Shown: piece by piece, positions 33,959-44,304 of the stretch
How positions within the stretch are numbered: the first letter of the stretch is position 1
Layout of the letters: every line of letters starts with the position of its first letter
Translations under genes and position numbers: made by a program
Notes under the pieces: generated by a model
What the model was told of the DNA's origin: nothing
Seen by the model: the letters and a program-made list of their open reading frames with translations, nothing else
The model's database searches: none
Assembly: GCF_026241755.1 (NCBI RefSeq)
Contig: NZ_JAPJDA010000002.1
Location: 124,001-188,000 of the forward strand
Reading direction: 5' to 3'
DNA length: 64,000 nt
From: Salinimicrobium profundisediminis
GTDB taxonomy: Bacteria; Bacteroidota; Bacteroidia; Flavobacteriales; Flavobacteriaceae

Positions 33959-35809
33959 TTAAAAGGCTCCAAGACCTTCGGTATTCTCATCGCTGAAAGT
34001 TTCCCACTCATCGGGCACAAAGGTAGTATTGGGTGTGGATCCGGGTTTTCTTCTAAGATTCACATCTTTTGCAAAATCGGCACCTCCTTTTTCACCCAGC
34101 ATATCAACCAGTACACCGTCAAGGAAAAGTCCTATTGGATCATTCCCGTTGAAGTTTACAACCTGGTGATCGGTTTTGATATCGGCAGCATCAAGAAGAC
34201 CCTGCCTGTCGGCATCAACATTCACAATTACGAGAACTTCTCCTGCCTCTAAGGTATACCCGGCAAGGCTAAATTCATTATCCCAGGTTTCTCCTGCATT
34301 GGTGATCTTCATAAGCGAATAAGAATCAAGATCTACAGAATCATCTGAAAAGTTGGCAATTTCAAGAGCTTTATTAAATCCAAAAGAACCTTCAATATAT
34401 TCAGAAATAATTACTGAAGAAGCTCCTTCAGAATCACCTGTATCAGCATCTGTTGTACCTTCAACAGCAGTACTTTGAGCTGAAGTATTGTTGTAGATAT
34501 CTACAGCTGCAACAGTAAATGAATAAGTTTGATCGGCATCAAGACCGGCAATAGTATATTCTACAGTTTCTACATTCTTATAGAATTCACCATCAATGTA
34601 AATATCATAACCCTGAACAACTGCATTATCTGAGGATGCAGTCCAGGACAATGAGATACTTGAAGAACTGGATCCTGTCACAGCAAGATCTTGTGGCACA
34701 GATGGTGCCTCTTCATCGGCAATGGTGGTTACTTCAAGAGCTGTACTTTCATCGGAATCGTTACCAGCCGAATCTCCAGCAGCTACTGTGATGGAGTAAG
34801 TTGTTCCGGGTGCCAGGTCAATAATATTAGCAGTTGTTGAAGTAACAGTTGTATAGTACGCTCCATTCACTTCAATATAATATTTTGTTACCGCAACATT
34901 ATCTGTTGAAGCATTCCAGGAGATCTTGATATTTTCGAAACCTTTTTCATCTACAGTAAGACCTTCAGGAACAGATGGAGCTTCATCATCTGTAGAATCG
35001 GCTTCGCCATCCCAGCGGTTTTCAGCCTCGTCTCCACCCCAAATGTTGGTTGCCAGGTGAGGGTTATCTATAAAAGGGTTCCTGTTACCCTGGGCATCGA
35101 AAATAACTTCGTTTCTCTGGATCTCGAAATTGGAAACAGGGTCTTCAGCATTCCATTCCAGGAACAGGTCAAGGTCACCAACTTCGTCAAAAGGCTCATT
35201 GTATCTAAGGTTCATGTACATGATCATCCTGGCAACATCTCCACGCCATTCATCACCTGGATAGAAAGCGTTATTATTAACCAGTTTATACTGTCCATCG
35301 CCATCAACATAAGGAAAGTTCAACCTTGACTCATTTATTTCAATATCGGCCACCCGCAGAATGTGAAGGTCGGCAATGGCGTCACCCTCAAGAAGAGATT
35401 TTGGATAAACGTGCTCTGTGTTGAAGGTTTGAACATCATTAGGATTTCCTGAAGATTGGTACTCATCTTTACTTCTGCTTTCGCCCGAATATAATAAGAG
35501 GACATTTGCAGGATTGGATGGATCTTCATCGGCATCATAGAGGTAATCATGACGATCTATATACCCCAGAATATTTTTATGTTTCTCTATGGTAAGAACT
35601 GCAAGTTCATCATAAAGCTCTTCAGTAGAAAGTGTAAAATCGACACTGTCATAATACCCAACCAGGGCATCGGGAATCACATAAATGCTTTCTTCCGAAG
35701 GAACCTCGGGATCTACAGGCGGATTAGGTACTTTATTATTATCATCGTCTGTACTACAGGCAAATAGGAATAAAAAACTGACTAATAGTGAATAAATATT
35801 TTTTTTCAT
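33959..35809 (-). CDS. Surface endonuclease I-family nuclease with fibronectin III and lamin-tail domains
   Basis: A 616-aa lipoprotein (signal ending FLFACSTDDDNN; Cys-Ser-Thr-Asp-Asp-Asp fits the acidic surface-export signal of Flavobacteriia). Domains in order: endonuclease I/extracellular nuclease (about residues 60-250; NTEHVYPKSL with the catalytic His, NESRLNFPY, YPGDEWRGDVARMIMYM), two fibronectin III domains beginning EAPSVPEGL and EAPSVPQDL, and a lamin-tail domain (SSVIISEYIEGSFGFNKALEIANFS). It probably degrades extracellular DNA or RNA at the cell surface. The ATG at 35809 starts the signal peptide. It is third in a run with the TonB receptor and a lipoprotein. Confidence 0.9.
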   Translation of the reverse strand: MKKNIYSLLVSFLFLFACSTDDDNNKVPNPPVDPEVPSEESIYVIPDALVGYYDSVDFTLSTEELYDELAVLTIEKHKNILGYIDRHDYLYDADEDPSNPANVLLLYSGESRSKDEYQSSGNPNDVQTFNTEHVYPKSLLEGDAIADLHILRVADIEINESRLNFPYVDGDGQYKLVNNNAFYPGDEWRGDVARMIMYMNLRYNEPFDEVGDLDLFLEWNAEDPVSNFEIQRNEVIFDAQGNRNPFIDNPHLATNIWGGDEAENRWDGEADSTDDEAPSVPEGLTVDEKGFENIKISWNASTDNVAVTKYYIEVNGAYYTTVTSTTANIIDLAPGTTYSITVAAGDSAGNDSDESTALEVTTIADEEAPSVPQDLAVTGSSSSSISLSWTASSDNAVVQGYDIYIDGEFYKNVETVEYTIAGLDADQTYSFTVAAVDIYNNTSAQSTAVEGTTDADTGDSEGASSVIISEYIEGSFGFNKALEIANFSDDSVDLDSYSLMKITNAGETWDNEFSLAGYTLEAGEVLVIVNVDADRQGLLDAADIKTDHQVVNFNGNDPIGLFLDGVLVDMLGEKGGADFAKDVNLRRKPGSTPNTTFVPDEWETFSDENTEGLGAF

Positions 35810-35823
35810 TCTTGTAAATATGG

Positions 35824-35856
35824 ATAAAAAAAAACCGCCACTAAGAGTGACGGTTT
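35824..35856 (-). terminator. Terminator or attenuator between lipoprotein and nuclease genes
   Basis: On the minus strand AAACCG-CACT loop with AGTG-CGGTTT is followed by a long T run. It lies between the 35871 and 33959 genes and may reduce read-through into the nuclease. Confidence 0.7.
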
Positions 35857-35870
35857 GAAGTGTTTTGCTG

Positions 35871-36938
35871 TTATTCGTTGAGGACGAATTCCCCTTCATC
35901 ATTTACGATGACATTTACGCTATATGTAGCAGGTGCTCCTGCATAACCTATAAAGTAAACGAGGAACTTCTGGCCTATTTCAGCTTCTGGGAATCTTGCC
36001 TCCAGAACAGTAATGATATTTTCAAATGCTGCATCATAATCATCCTGATCCCAATAGTTGAAGTTACCGTATTTTCCATTTCCGGTAAGAGTATAATCTG
36101 CAGGAGTTAATGTATAGATAATAGTGTTATCTGGTTCCCAAACTTCACCATTGTGGCCATACTGTAGCAACATTTCAATAACGCCGCCAGTGGTAGTCCA
36201 CTTTAAACCATTAAAATCTAATAACTGAAGTATCTCCTTTGTTTTACCGCCACCTAGATGAAGATCATAAATAACTGCTCTTTTTTCACCTTCAAGAGCA
36301 TAAGGAAATCTTAATTTTAGAAAATTTGGAAGAAGATTTTCAGCATCTTCCCGATTTGAGAAATTCGCATATCTCTGCCCCATTTCATTATAATCTCCTT
36401 TTTCTAAAAGTACAGCTGGAAACCAAGTATTCTGGGCCTTCACAAATCTTTTAGTTTCAGTATTTGTTGAACCAGAGTAATATTCATAGGTCAATTCTAC
36501 TGTCTCTCCGGTTTCTGCATCTGGAAATTTATTGCTTAAGAATCTCACCATATCATCTGCACTGTCAAAATTCTTAAAGTCGAAACCTAAGGCAACATAA
36601 TCTTCTTCAGTAACTGTGTATTCTACGGCTTCATCAACTTCAATTAAAGGATTTGCCACATTAGCAGTGATAGAAGCTAAAGATTTACTCCCCCAAAGTG
36701 GGTAAGTTTCACCTAAATATTCGGTTATCTCAATATTGGCACTGTCTACTGATGCAAAATATTCATTCTTAAGTCCCATAGCTGTGTAATCCTCTTCGGT
36801 AAGTGTGTACTCAAGAATACCTACCAAAGGATCGGTTGCAATAATCTCATCGATCTCAGCATGAACGTCATCCATAGGTTCGCAACTGGTAAAAGTCGCC
36901 CCTATGACCATCATTAATAAATAAACTAATTTTTTCAT
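35871..36938 (-). CDS. Lipoprotein with four internal repeats, unknown family
   Basis: A 355-aa lipoprotein (Cys19 in TFTSC, then EPMDD). The mature protein has four diverged copies of one module, each with a (T/E)xxDY start at residues about 50, 113, 182 and 281. Each continues to an NF or YF, a helix, FP-x-AE-x-G (clear in copies 2-4: KFPDAETGE, RFPYALEGE, RFPEAEIGQ) and a V-x-Y strand. I do not recognise the module. It is encoded 10 bp after the TonB receptor and before the surface nuclease, so it is the candidate substrate-binding surface subunit, a position analogous to SusD in glycan systems. Confidence 0.8.
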   Translation of the reverse strand: MKKLVYLLMMVIGATFTSCEPMDDVHAEIDEIIATDPLVGILEYTLTEEDYTAMGLKNEYFASVDSANIEITEYLGETYPLWGSKSLASITANVANPLIEVDEAVEYTVTEEDYVALGFDFKNFDSADDMVRFLSNKFPDAETGETVELTYEYYSGSTNTETKRFVKAQNTWFPAVLLEKGDYNEMGQRYANFSNREDAENLLPNFLKLRFPYALEGEKRAVIYDLHLGGGKTKEILQLLDFNGLKWTTTGGVIEMLLQYGHNGEVWEPDNTIIYTLTPADYTLTGNGKYGNFNYWDQDDYDAAFENIITVLEARFPEAEIGQKFLVYFIGYAGAPATYSVNVIVNDEGEFVLNE

Positions 36939-36948
36939 TTTTCTTTTT

Positions 36949-39456
36949 TTAGAAATTAAGCTTTGTTCCGATGTTGAAGGTTCTTCCAAAACCATAGAAG
37001 AAACCACTGTCTCTGGCTACAGAAATATATTCTGTGTCCAATACGTTGTTTACGTTTCCAATCAATGTAGCATCAAATCCGCCAAAGTCGAAATTGTAAG
37101 TGACTCCAAAATCTACCAAACCATAGGCAGGTACTTCGTATGACTGTCCTAAAGTTGCGTCATCACGTCTTGCAGGGTCAAAGTCTGCATAAAGGGCATC
37201 AAAGTAATTCCAGTTTAAACGAATGTGAGTACCTTCCATGGGCTCGAAATCGGCACCGGCAGCAAAACTATTTTGAGCAGAACCACCAACTTTAAGACCC
37301 TCAACATAAAGGTTCACTTCGCGTAGAAATTGTCCTGTTTCATCAATTACCGCAACTCCTGTTACATCATTTTCCCAGGTCCAGTCTCCAATAGAAGCCA
37401 TACCATTAAGAGTAAGGTTTTCGAATGGACGATAGTTAACTTCTAACTCGATACCCTGGTGAAGCGCATTAAGACCAAGAATGTTTGCTGAACCAAAAGT
37501 TCCATCTTCCTGACGGAAAGTTTCAGTTAATGTCTTGTCATCCCATTTTGTGTAGTAAGCGTTAAGATCTACTCTAAAGTTACGGCTTCTAAAACCGTAT
37601 CCTAATTCTGCACTAAAGATCTTTTGATTCTCAGCATCTTCATTTATATCATTTGTATTATTAAGAAATACAGCGTTCATAAACGGTGCTTTTTCAAAAT
37701 AGCCAATGTTAGCAAAAACATTGTGAGTATCAGTAAGGTTGTAGTTAGCACCACCTTTTGCACTGTAACCAAAGAAATCTACCCATTCGGTTTCCTGATT
37801 TCCTACTTCATATCTAAAGTAATCAATTCTTTTATAAGAAGTATTTGAAGCGGCAACGTTAATAAAAGCAGAAAGCTTATCTTTTGAATATTCTGCTTGT
37901 GCAAAAGCACCAAGCCATCCTACAAGACCATCATTATAGTAATCAATCTTATCTCCAACCTGAGCTGCATTTAAAGGATTATTTACGTTAGCATCATCAA
38001 AAACATATTGACCTCCTAATAAATCGGTAAGTTCAGTATAGTGCTCACCTTCGTAGTATCTTAAATCTATACCTCCCGTTACTTCAAGATTTTCTACTAC
38101 TTCGGAAGAAATTGTAGAAAGAAGACCGTACCACTCATGGTTGTTTCTTGAAGCTCTCAAGTAAGTTTCTGAACCTAAAGCACCAAGCTCTACGTTTTCT
38201 TCTACAATAAGATCAAGGTTTACAGGCTGAAGAAAGCCGTCTCTGTATTTTGATTTAAGGCCAAACTTGTCGACACCACCAAATCCACCACCTCCACCGG
38301 AACCGAAGGAAGCATAAGCAACTGTTGACAATTTTGTGTTATCTGATATATCCCAGTAATGGTTTAGAGATATTTGTGGTTTATGGAAGAAGTTGTCTTC
38401 AATACTCACCACCTGCCCATCACGATAACCCCAGTCTCTGTTAAAGCGGGTACCGCTTTCGCTTTGTCTGTAAGTTATTAACTGCTCAGCATTTTGACGT
38501 TGACCATGTTCCTGTTGTGCACCAAAGGCAGTAAAGGAAAGTTCATGATCTTCACCAAGTTCTTTAGCCACATTTACGAAGTATGAAAAACCAGAGAATT
38601 GTGTGCCATCAACGTATCCATCTCCCTCAGTTTTGGAACCAGATACAGTTGCTGCCCAGCCATTATCCATTTTTCCGGTTGAAAGTGTTGCGCCCACTTT
38701 ATTATACCCGTCATTTCCTAAAGAGTAAAGAACGCTTCCACCTTTTTCTGCATCGGTAGTTTTAGTTACAATGTTAATTGTTCCACCAATAGAAGGCACA
38801 GCAACTTTTGAAGCTCCAAGTCCACGTTGAACCTGCATAAATCTTGTAACATCTGAAAGACCAGCCCAGTTACTCCAGTATACACGACCATTTTCCATGT
38901 CGTTCACCGGAATCCCGTTGATCATCACGGCGATGTTCTCAGAATCGAAACCTCTCAGTCTAATTTCTGCATCACCAAAACCACCACCACCTTTGGTTGC
39001 GTAAACTCCCGGAGTGGATTTTAAAATTTCAGGAAATTCCTGATTTCCCAATCTTTGCTCAATTGCTTCAGCTTTAATCGTAGAAACAGCCACCGGAGTT
39101 TTACGATCAATCGCAATAGAATAAGAAGTAATGATCACTTCTTCTAATGCATCAGCATCTGGCGAAATTAAAATTCTGCCAAGATCAACAGTTTGTCCAT
39201 TCTGAACTGTAAATGGCACGCGAATTGCTTCAAATCCTACGTAAGTAATTTCTACAACTCCCGATGTACGATCAGTCTGAATACTGAATTTTCCACCAAA
39301 ATCGGTCATGCCACCTGCGTTGGTGCCCACTACCAGTACATTTGCCCCCGGTAGCGGCGCATCCATGTCAGAATCGATTACCGTACCGGTAATTGTTCCT
39401 TGTGCAAAAATTGTAGCTGACGTTAAAAATAACGCTAACGCTAAAAATTTTCTCAT
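36949..39456 (-). CDS. TonB-dependent receptor with carboxypeptidase-regulatory domain
   Basis: A 835-aa outer-membrane transporter. Signal peptide (MRKFLALALFLTSATIFAQ), carboxypeptidase-regulatory-like domain (GTVIDSDMDAPLPGANVLVV), plug (IAVMINGIPVNDMENGRVYW; WSNWAGLSDVTRFMQVQRGL) and a barrel ending GRTFNIGTKLNF. The ATG at 39456 starts the signal peptide. A TTCTTTTG box about 40 bp upstream could be the -7 element (one mismatch). It leads an operon with a repeat lipoprotein and a surface nuclease, suggesting nucleic-acid-derived substrates. Confidence 0.93.
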   Translation of the reverse strand: MRKFLALALFLTSATIFAQGTITGTVIDSDMDAPLPGANVLVVGTNAGGMTDFGGKFSIQTDRTSGVVEITYVGFEAIRVPFTVQNGQTVDLGRILISPDADALEEVIITSYSIAIDRKTPVAVSTIKAEAIEQRLGNQEFPEILKSTPGVYATKGGGGFGDAEIRLRGFDSENIAVMINGIPVNDMENGRVYWSNWAGLSDVTRFMQVQRGLGASKVAVPSIGGTINIVTKTTDAEKGGSVLYSLGNDGYNKVGATLSTGKMDNGWAATVSGSKTEGDGYVDGTQFSGFSYFVNVAKELGEDHELSFTAFGAQQEHGQRQNAEQLITYRQSESGTRFNRDWGYRDGQVVSIEDNFFHKPQISLNHYWDISDNTKLSTVAYASFGSGGGGGFGGVDKFGLKSKYRDGFLQPVNLDLIVEENVELGALGSETYLRASRNNHEWYGLLSTISSEVVENLEVTGGIDLRYYEGEHYTELTDLLGGQYVFDDANVNNPLNAAQVGDKIDYYNDGLVGWLGAFAQAEYSKDKLSAFINVAASNTSYKRIDYFRYEVGNQETEWVDFFGYSAKGGANYNLTDTHNVFANIGYFEKAPFMNAVFLNNTNDINEDAENQKIFSAELGYGFRSRNFRVDLNAYYTKWDDKTLTETFRQEDGTFGSANILGLNALHQGIELEVNYRPFENLTLNGMASIGDWTWENDVTGVAVIDETGQFLREVNLYVEGLKVGGSAQNSFAAGADFEPMEGTHIRLNWNYFDALYADFDPARRDDATLGQSYEVPAYGLVDFGVTYNFDFGGFDATLIGNVNNVLDTEYISVARDSGFFYGFGRTFNIGTKLNF

Positions 39457-39582
39457 TGTGTAATTTGTTAGTTTGTGTTTATAAAGTTGCTGCAAAAGAA
39501 CAACTTTCTTTAAAAATATCCTTTAACTAAAGGTTAAGAATTTTTCACAAAAAACAAGAGGTTTTCAACAAAGACAAAACAA

Positions 39583-39612
39583 AACAACCCCCTGTTTACC
39601 AGAGGGTTGTTT
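39583..39612 (-). terminator. Terminator of the pgi operon
   Basis: On the minus strand AACAACCCTCTG and CAGGGGGTTGTT form a stem with a GTAAA loop, followed by TTGTTTTG. It lies 29 bp after the pgi stop. Confidence 0.75.
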
Positions 39613-39640
39613 AATAAATGAATATTTAGCTAACTAACTG

Positions 39641-41275
39641 TTATTCTGAAAGATAAAATTTTAACAAATTCGTAGTGGAAGAATCATGCGTTCCCACGTC
39701 ATTTTTCTCGATTTCATCAAGAATTGCAGTTGCAAGTTGCTTGCCCAGTTCTACCCCCCATTGATCGTAACTATATATGTTCCAGATAATACCCTGAACA
39801 AAAATTTGATGTTCGTACAATGCAATTAGCTTTCCAAAGCTTTCAGGAGAAAGTTGATCTACAAGAATAGTGGTGGTAGGATTATTCCCCTTAAAAACCT
39901 TAAATGGCAATATTTTTTCAATCTTTTCTTCGGAAGTATTTTTATCCTCCAGTTCTTTTCGAACTTCTTCTGAAGATTTTCCCTGCAGTAAAGCTTCGGT
40001 CTGTGCAAAATAGTTTGCCATCAACTTATTATGATGCTCCTGCTCGTTATGGAGAGACTTTCTGAAGCCAATAAAATCGGCAGGAATAAGTTTTGTTCCC
40101 TGGTGAATAAGCTGGAAGAAAGCATGCTGCGAATTAGTACCGGGTTCACCCCAAACGATGTTTCCGGTTTGGTAGTTCACCTCGTTTCCATTGCGATCTA
40201 CACCTTTTCCGTTACTTTCCATAATTGCCTGTTGCAGGTAAGCAGGGAAACGGTGAAGGTACTGCGTATAAGGAATGACTGCCTGGGTTTCAGCTTTAAA
40301 GAAGTTGTTGTACCAGACTGTCAAAAGTGCCAGTTGAATGGGAATATTTTTTTCGAACGATGTCTCCTTAAAATGTTCATCCATTTTTCGGGCACCTTCG
40401 AGTAGCGCATTAAAATTGTCATACCCTATAGAAAGACTTATAGAAAGCCCCACAGCGCTCCAGAGAGAAAAACGGCCTCCAACCCAGTCCCACATGGGGA
40501 AAATGTTCTGAGTTTCAATCCCAAACTCTTCTACCGCCTTTACATTACTCGAAACAGCTACAAAATGTTTAGCCACAGCATCGGCCGGTGCTTTTTTGGT
40601 GAACCACTTTCTAATTGTAGTGGAATTTGCCAAAGTTTCCTGAGTTGAGAAAGATTTAGATACGATAATGAAAAGGGTAGTCTCAGGATTAAGGTCTTTA
40701 ATTACCTCCTGTACATGGTCTCCATCAACATTAGATACAAAATGTACTTTCAGATGGTTTTTATAATACTCAAGTGCTTCAGTAACCATTACCGGGCCAA
40801 GGTCTGAGCCCCCAATCCCAATGTTCACAACATCGGTGAAAGCCTTACCTGTAAAGCCTTTTTTGGCACCTGTAATAACCGAATAAGAAAACTCCCTGAT
40901 CTTCTCTTTGACCTCATAGACTTCAGGCATTACGTTCTCACCGTCAACTCTCACATCGGCATCAGCTTTGCTTCTCAAGGCTGTATGCAATACGGAACGC
41001 CCCTCGGTCCTGTTGATTTCTTCCCCTTCAAAAAGGGCATTTATAGCCTCCTTTAATCCGGCTTCTTCAGCAAGAGCAGTAAGGAGGTCACGTGTTTCTT
41101 CAGTAATTAAATTTTTGCTGTAGTCTACATAAAAATCTTCCCACTTAAGAGTAAAGGCATCGGCCCGATTAGGGTCTTTTTGAAAAGCTTCCTTTAGGTT
41201 AAGATCTTTTATTTCAGAAAAGTGAGCCTGAAGTTTTTTCCAGGCTTTGGTATGGATTGGATTAGTGTTAGTCAT
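39641..41275 (-). CDS. pgi: Glucose-6-phosphate isomerase
   Basis: A 544-aa enzyme converting glucose 6-phosphate and fructose 6-phosphate. The family signature [16 protein letters not shown] is present. Catalytic Glu lies in [12 protein letters not shown], His in [16 protein letters not shown] and the terminal Lys region in [10 protein letters not shown]. Phosphate-binding Ser/Thr lie in [11 protein letters not shown]. Full length for the family. The ATG at 41275 is one base from the stop of the upstream M23 gene, so the two genes are one transcript. A terminator follows. Confidence 0.97.
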   Translation of the reverse strand: MTNTNPIHTKAWKKLQAHFSEIKDLNLKEAFQKDPNRADAFTLKWEDFYVDYSKNLITEETRDLLTALAEEAGLKEAINALFEGEEINRTEGRSVLHTALRSKADADVRVDGENVMPEVYEVKEKIREFSYSVITGAKKGFTGKAFTDVVNIGIGGSDLGPVMVTEALEYYKNHLKVHFVSNVDGDHVQEVIKDLNPETTLFIIVSKSFSTQETLANSTTIRKWFTKKAPADAVAKHFVAVSSNVKAVEEFGIETQNIFPMWDWVGGRFSLWSAVGLSISLSIGYDNFNALLEGARKMDEHFKETSFEKNIPIQLALLTVWYNNFFKAETQAVIPYTQYLHRFPAYLQQAIMESNGKGVDRNGNEVNYQTGNIVWGEPGTNSQHAFFQLIHQGTKLIPADFIGFRKSLHNEQEHHNKLMANYFAQTEALLQGKSSEEVRKELEDKNTSEEKIEKILPFKVFKGNNPTTTILVDQLSPESFGKLIALYEHQIFVQGIIWNIYSYDQWGVELGKQLATAILDEIEKNDVGTHDSSTTNLLKFYLSE

Positions 41276-41276
41276 T

Positions 41277-42521
41277 TTAAATAGGTTCTTTAAATTCAAT
41301 TTTTCCCAGCTCCGTCTTCAAAGGCTCAATAGCCGCAAAGTAAGACGGGATGTATTTATCTTCAATAGGCTCGGCTGCCGGAAGGTTTTGACGGAATGGA
41401 TCTACCTGCACGCCATTCTTCCAGAAGCGGTAGCAAACATGCGGCCCGGTGGCCAGTCCTGTACTACCTACATAGCCAATAATATCTCCCTGCTTTACAC
41501 GCTGCCCCTGCTTTACCGCACGTTTTGACATGTGCAGGTACTGGGTGGTATAGGTGCCGTTGTGTTTTATCTTAACATAATTACCATTTCCGGCAGTGTA
41601 GGAAGATGCGATAACCACACCATTTGCTGTGCTCCAAATTGGCGTACCATGAGGTGCTGCGTAATCTGTACCTTTATGAGCCTTCCATCTTTGCTGCACC
41701 GGATGAAATCTTCTAGGGCTGAAACGAGACGAAATACGGGTAAAGTTAAGCGGTGCCTTTAAAAAGAAACTCTGTAGCGGGCGAGCTTTTTCATCGTAAT
41801 AATCACGCTCTCCCGAAGTAGAATCTACCATGAAATTAAAAGCGTAATAAGGCTTATCTTCATGGTAAAAAACCGAAGCTTCAATATTCTCGATCCCGGC
41901 ATAAATGCTGTCATTAATGTAACGCTCGTTGTAGACCAGCTTAAACCTGTCTCCTTTCTGCAACCTGAAAAAATCTATACTCCACTGGTAAATATTGCTC
42001 ATTTCATGTGCAATAAGATAGCTTAGCCCCTCGTCTTGTATAGCCTCGGTCAAACTGGAATTTATCACTCCAGAAACTGATCTTTTTGTAATGGTAACGG
42101 GCTTTTTGGCAGTATATACCGAAATGCTGTCGCGTAGATCTACCACGGTATAATTTACAAGGTCGTTCTCATAAATAAATACATTTGGAGTTGCAGCCGA
42201 ATCCCGGCTCTTTAAAATTGCATAGGGCTTGCCAAGAACTATTTTACGCGGATTAAAGGTATCCCGCACTTTGTTAACGATTTCAAAAATCTTATTCGGG
42301 TCTACCCCATGCGTGCCGAGAATAAGTCCAAAACTATCACCCGAACGTATGGTGTCGCGCACCACTTCATAATCATTTAATACAAAACCAAACTCTTTTA
42401 CAATAGCTGGCGCCTTTACTTTAACAGTGTTATCGGCTATTTCGGGTTTTTCATTGTGGTTATTACAGGCAGTCATAACCATCATCAACATTAGCAGGTA
42501 ACCAAGTCTTTTCACTTTCAA
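41277..42521 (-). CDS. M23 (LytM) peptidoglycan endopeptidase, lipoprotein
   Basis: A 414-aa lipoprotein (signal [20 protein letters not shown]). A LysM-like/OapA-type region ([23 protein letters not shown]) precedes the M23 domain: HKGTDYAAP (zinc His and Asp) and [12 protein letters not shown]. In most M23 enzymes the second motif is HxH; here the second His is Cys (about residues 361-363), so the zinc may have a Cys ligand. It probably cuts peptide cross-links in the cell wall during growth or division. It is the gene before pgi in the run. Confidence 0.9.
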   Translation of the reverse strand: MKVKRLGYLLMLMMVMTACNNHNEKPEIADNTVKVKAPAIVKEFGFVLNDYEVVRDTIRSGDSFGLILGTHGVDPNKIFEIVNKVRDTFNPRKIVLGKPYAILKSRDSAATPNVFIYENDLVNYTVVDLRDSISVYTAKKPVTITKRSVSGVINSSLTEAIQDEGLSYLIAHEMSNIYQWSIDFFRLQKGDRFKLVYNERYINDSIYAGIENIEASVFYHEDKPYYAFNFMVDSTSGERDYYDEKARPLQSFFLKAPLNFTRISSRFSPRRFHPVQQRWKAHKGTDYAAPHGTPIWSTANGVVIASSYTAGNGNYVKIKHNGTYTTQYLHMSKRAVKQGQRVKQGDIIGYVGSTGLATGPHVCYRFWKNGVQVDPFRQNLPAAEPIEDKYIPSYFAAIEPLKTELGKIEFKEPI

Positions 42522-42528
42522 TATTTTA

Positions 42529-43482
42529 TTAATTTATCATTTCTTCTACCCATTGTCTACCCCATTCCTTTTTTTCCTCTTCACTCCAAAGTTCGGGAAA
42601 GAAGAAAATCCTTTGAAAACTGGGCGGCAAAAACTCTTTCCAGTTTGTACCTCCCGTAGCTTTTACAGCGTGTTTCTTCACCACAAGGTAGCGTTGCGCT
42701 GCACCAATATGAACCAGAAGCCAGTTTACATTGACTGCAACATCCAGATTACGCAACGCCGAAATAAGATTTTTATTGTTTTTTTCTTCCTGCGGAAGTT
42801 TGTCATATAGTGCAAGAAGGTTTTTACCCTGAAGCTTATGAGCTAGCCGCAAGAACTCGTCATCATATTTTTGTTCAAACTGCTTAAGGGTAAGTGTTTT
42901 CTCTCCCGTATCTGAACTAATCCCGCCACGCTTCCAATAGATGTTTTGATACACCTCCTGAAGGTTAGTATTAGCGCGATATGCTTCCCGATTTGCCTGC
43001 AACACCAGGTTTTGTAGTGGAGTTGCATAAATCTCTATCATCCTGAACTGGGCAGACTGGAATCCGCTGGCCGGTAAAAGGGCCATCCTGAATTTAAGGA
43101 ACTGCTCCCGGTCCATCCCCTTAATCATTACATCAAAAGAATGGGCTAGAATGTGGAAGTATCGTACAATACGATTAAGCCTTTCAGTAAAGAAATCGGC
43201 ATTGAGCTCTTCAACTTCAACCAGCTGCTTCATTTCATGGAGCACCAGCTTAAAATAAAGTTCTGTAATTTGATGGTACCCTATAAAGATCTCCTCATCG
43301 GGAAAATGAGTTTTGGGTTTTTGCAGGCTCAAAAGGGTATCGAGTTCGATATAATCCCAGTAGGTAAGGTATTTGTCGTATAGTAGACCATCGAGATAAG
43401 AGCCAAGGTCCTGGCCAGAATTTCGGAATTTTTCTTCCAGCTGCCGCACCTTTTCGGCTATCTCGGGCTGTATGACGCTCAT
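42529..43482 (-). CDS. kynA: Tryptophan 2,3-dioxygenase
   Basis: A 317-aa heme dioxygenase opening the indole ring of L-tryptophan to N-formylkynurenine. Family blocks are LTYWDYIELDTLLSLQ, FIGYHQITELYFKLVLHE (substrate and heme pocket), SGFQSAQFRMIE and LNVAVNVNWLLVHIGAAQRYL (the proximal heme His region). Slightly longer than bacterial TDO, as is usual in Bacteroidota. The rest of the kynurenine pathway is not in this window. Seven bp separate it from the M23 gene downstream. Confidence 0.92.
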   Translation of the reverse strand: MSVIQPEIAEKVRQLEEKFRNSGQDLGSYLDGLLYDKYLTYWDYIELDTLLSLQKPKTHFPDEEIFIGYHQITELYFKLVLHEMKQLVEVEELNADFFTERLNRIVRYFHILAHSFDVMIKGMDREQFLKFRMALLPASGFQSAQFRMIEIYATPLQNLVLQANREAYRANTNLQEVYQNIYWKRGGISSDTGEKTLTLKQFEQKYDDEFLRLAHKLQGKNLLALYDKLPQEEKNNKNLISALRNLDVAVNVNWLLVHIGAAQRYLVVKKHAVKATGGTNWKEFLPPSFQRIFFFPELWSEEEKKEWGRQWVEEMIN

Positions 43483-43484
43483 AT

Positions 43485-44258
43485 TTAATTCATTATTATA
43501 TTCAACGGATATTTCAAGCCTTTAAAAGCATCAATATCAGCATTCAGAGAACCTACAGCAAGATCGGCTTTGATCTTTAGGGGCATGCGATTTTTATCAT
43601 CACTAACCCAAATGGTAAGGCTTTCTTTCTTTTCAAAAACCCTTCCTGCTAACACGTAGGGCCGAAATTTTAATGCCGCAATATTACCCATTTTTGTTTT
43701 TACGACCTCCCTCCCCAGGAATTTTAACTTAAAATCGTGATTCTCGTCATCAATAAACATTTTAATGCTAAACATCTCTCCCTTTTCAATAGCACTTACA
43801 TCAAGATTATTACGCAGGTAATAAAAAGAAGAAAGCATATCCTGAACATTCTCGGGAATAGCGTAGGTATTCCTGGTGTTGCGTTTTCTATTAAAAACAT
43901 GGGCGGTATTACTGTCATGATCAAAATCTACAAGAAGATCACGGGTATGGCCACCCTCATCTATTTGTCTTATAAACCTGAGAGGAGCACCACTCTTCTT
44001 ATCCATAAAGGTTTCATAGTTGTCATCAACCTTAAAGAACAGGTGCAATAAGCCGGTAGATTTTCCCTGTCCCACTACATGGTAAACAGGTTTATTCCTT
44101 AAGGTGGTCTCCTTCACTTCAAGGGTGGCAAAGCTCGCGTTAAACATGCCGTAATGAATACGGAACCTAAACCATTCGCCGGCGTCAAAAGCCTGATGGG
44201 ACTGAGCCGAAACATTGAGAGCTATAAGTGAAATTATAATCGCTGTAATCTTCTTCAT
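43485..44258 (-). CDS. DUF3108 periplasmic protein
   Basis: A 257-aa exported protein (signal MKKITAIIISLIALNVSAQS) with the DUF3108 fold: FDAGEWFRFRIHYGMFNASFATLEV, a NYETFMDKKSGAPLRF block and PVTLVWVSDDKNRMPLKIKA-like C-terminus. Likely beta-rich and periplasmic; function unknown. It is the first gene of the DUF3108-kynA-M23-pgi run, with gaps of 2, 7 and 1 bp. The ATG at 44258 is preferred over a GTG three codons upstream. Confidence 0.85.
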   Translation of the reverse strand: MKKITAIIISLIALNVSAQSHQAFDAGEWFRFRIHYGMFNASFATLEVKETTLRNKPVYHVVGQGKSTGLLHLFFKVDDNYETFMDKKSGAPLRFIRQIDEGGHTRDLLVDFDHDSNTAHVFNRKRNTRNTYAIPENVQDMLSSFYYLRNNLDVSAIEKGEMFSIKMFIDDENHDFKLKFLGREVVKTKMGNIAALKFRPYVLAGRVFEKKESLTIWVSDDKNRMPLKIKADLAVGSLNADIDAFKGLKYPLNIIMN

Positions 44259-44304
44259 TTTATACACGTAGGTTGTTTTGATATGACAATTACAATTTCT
44301 ATTC

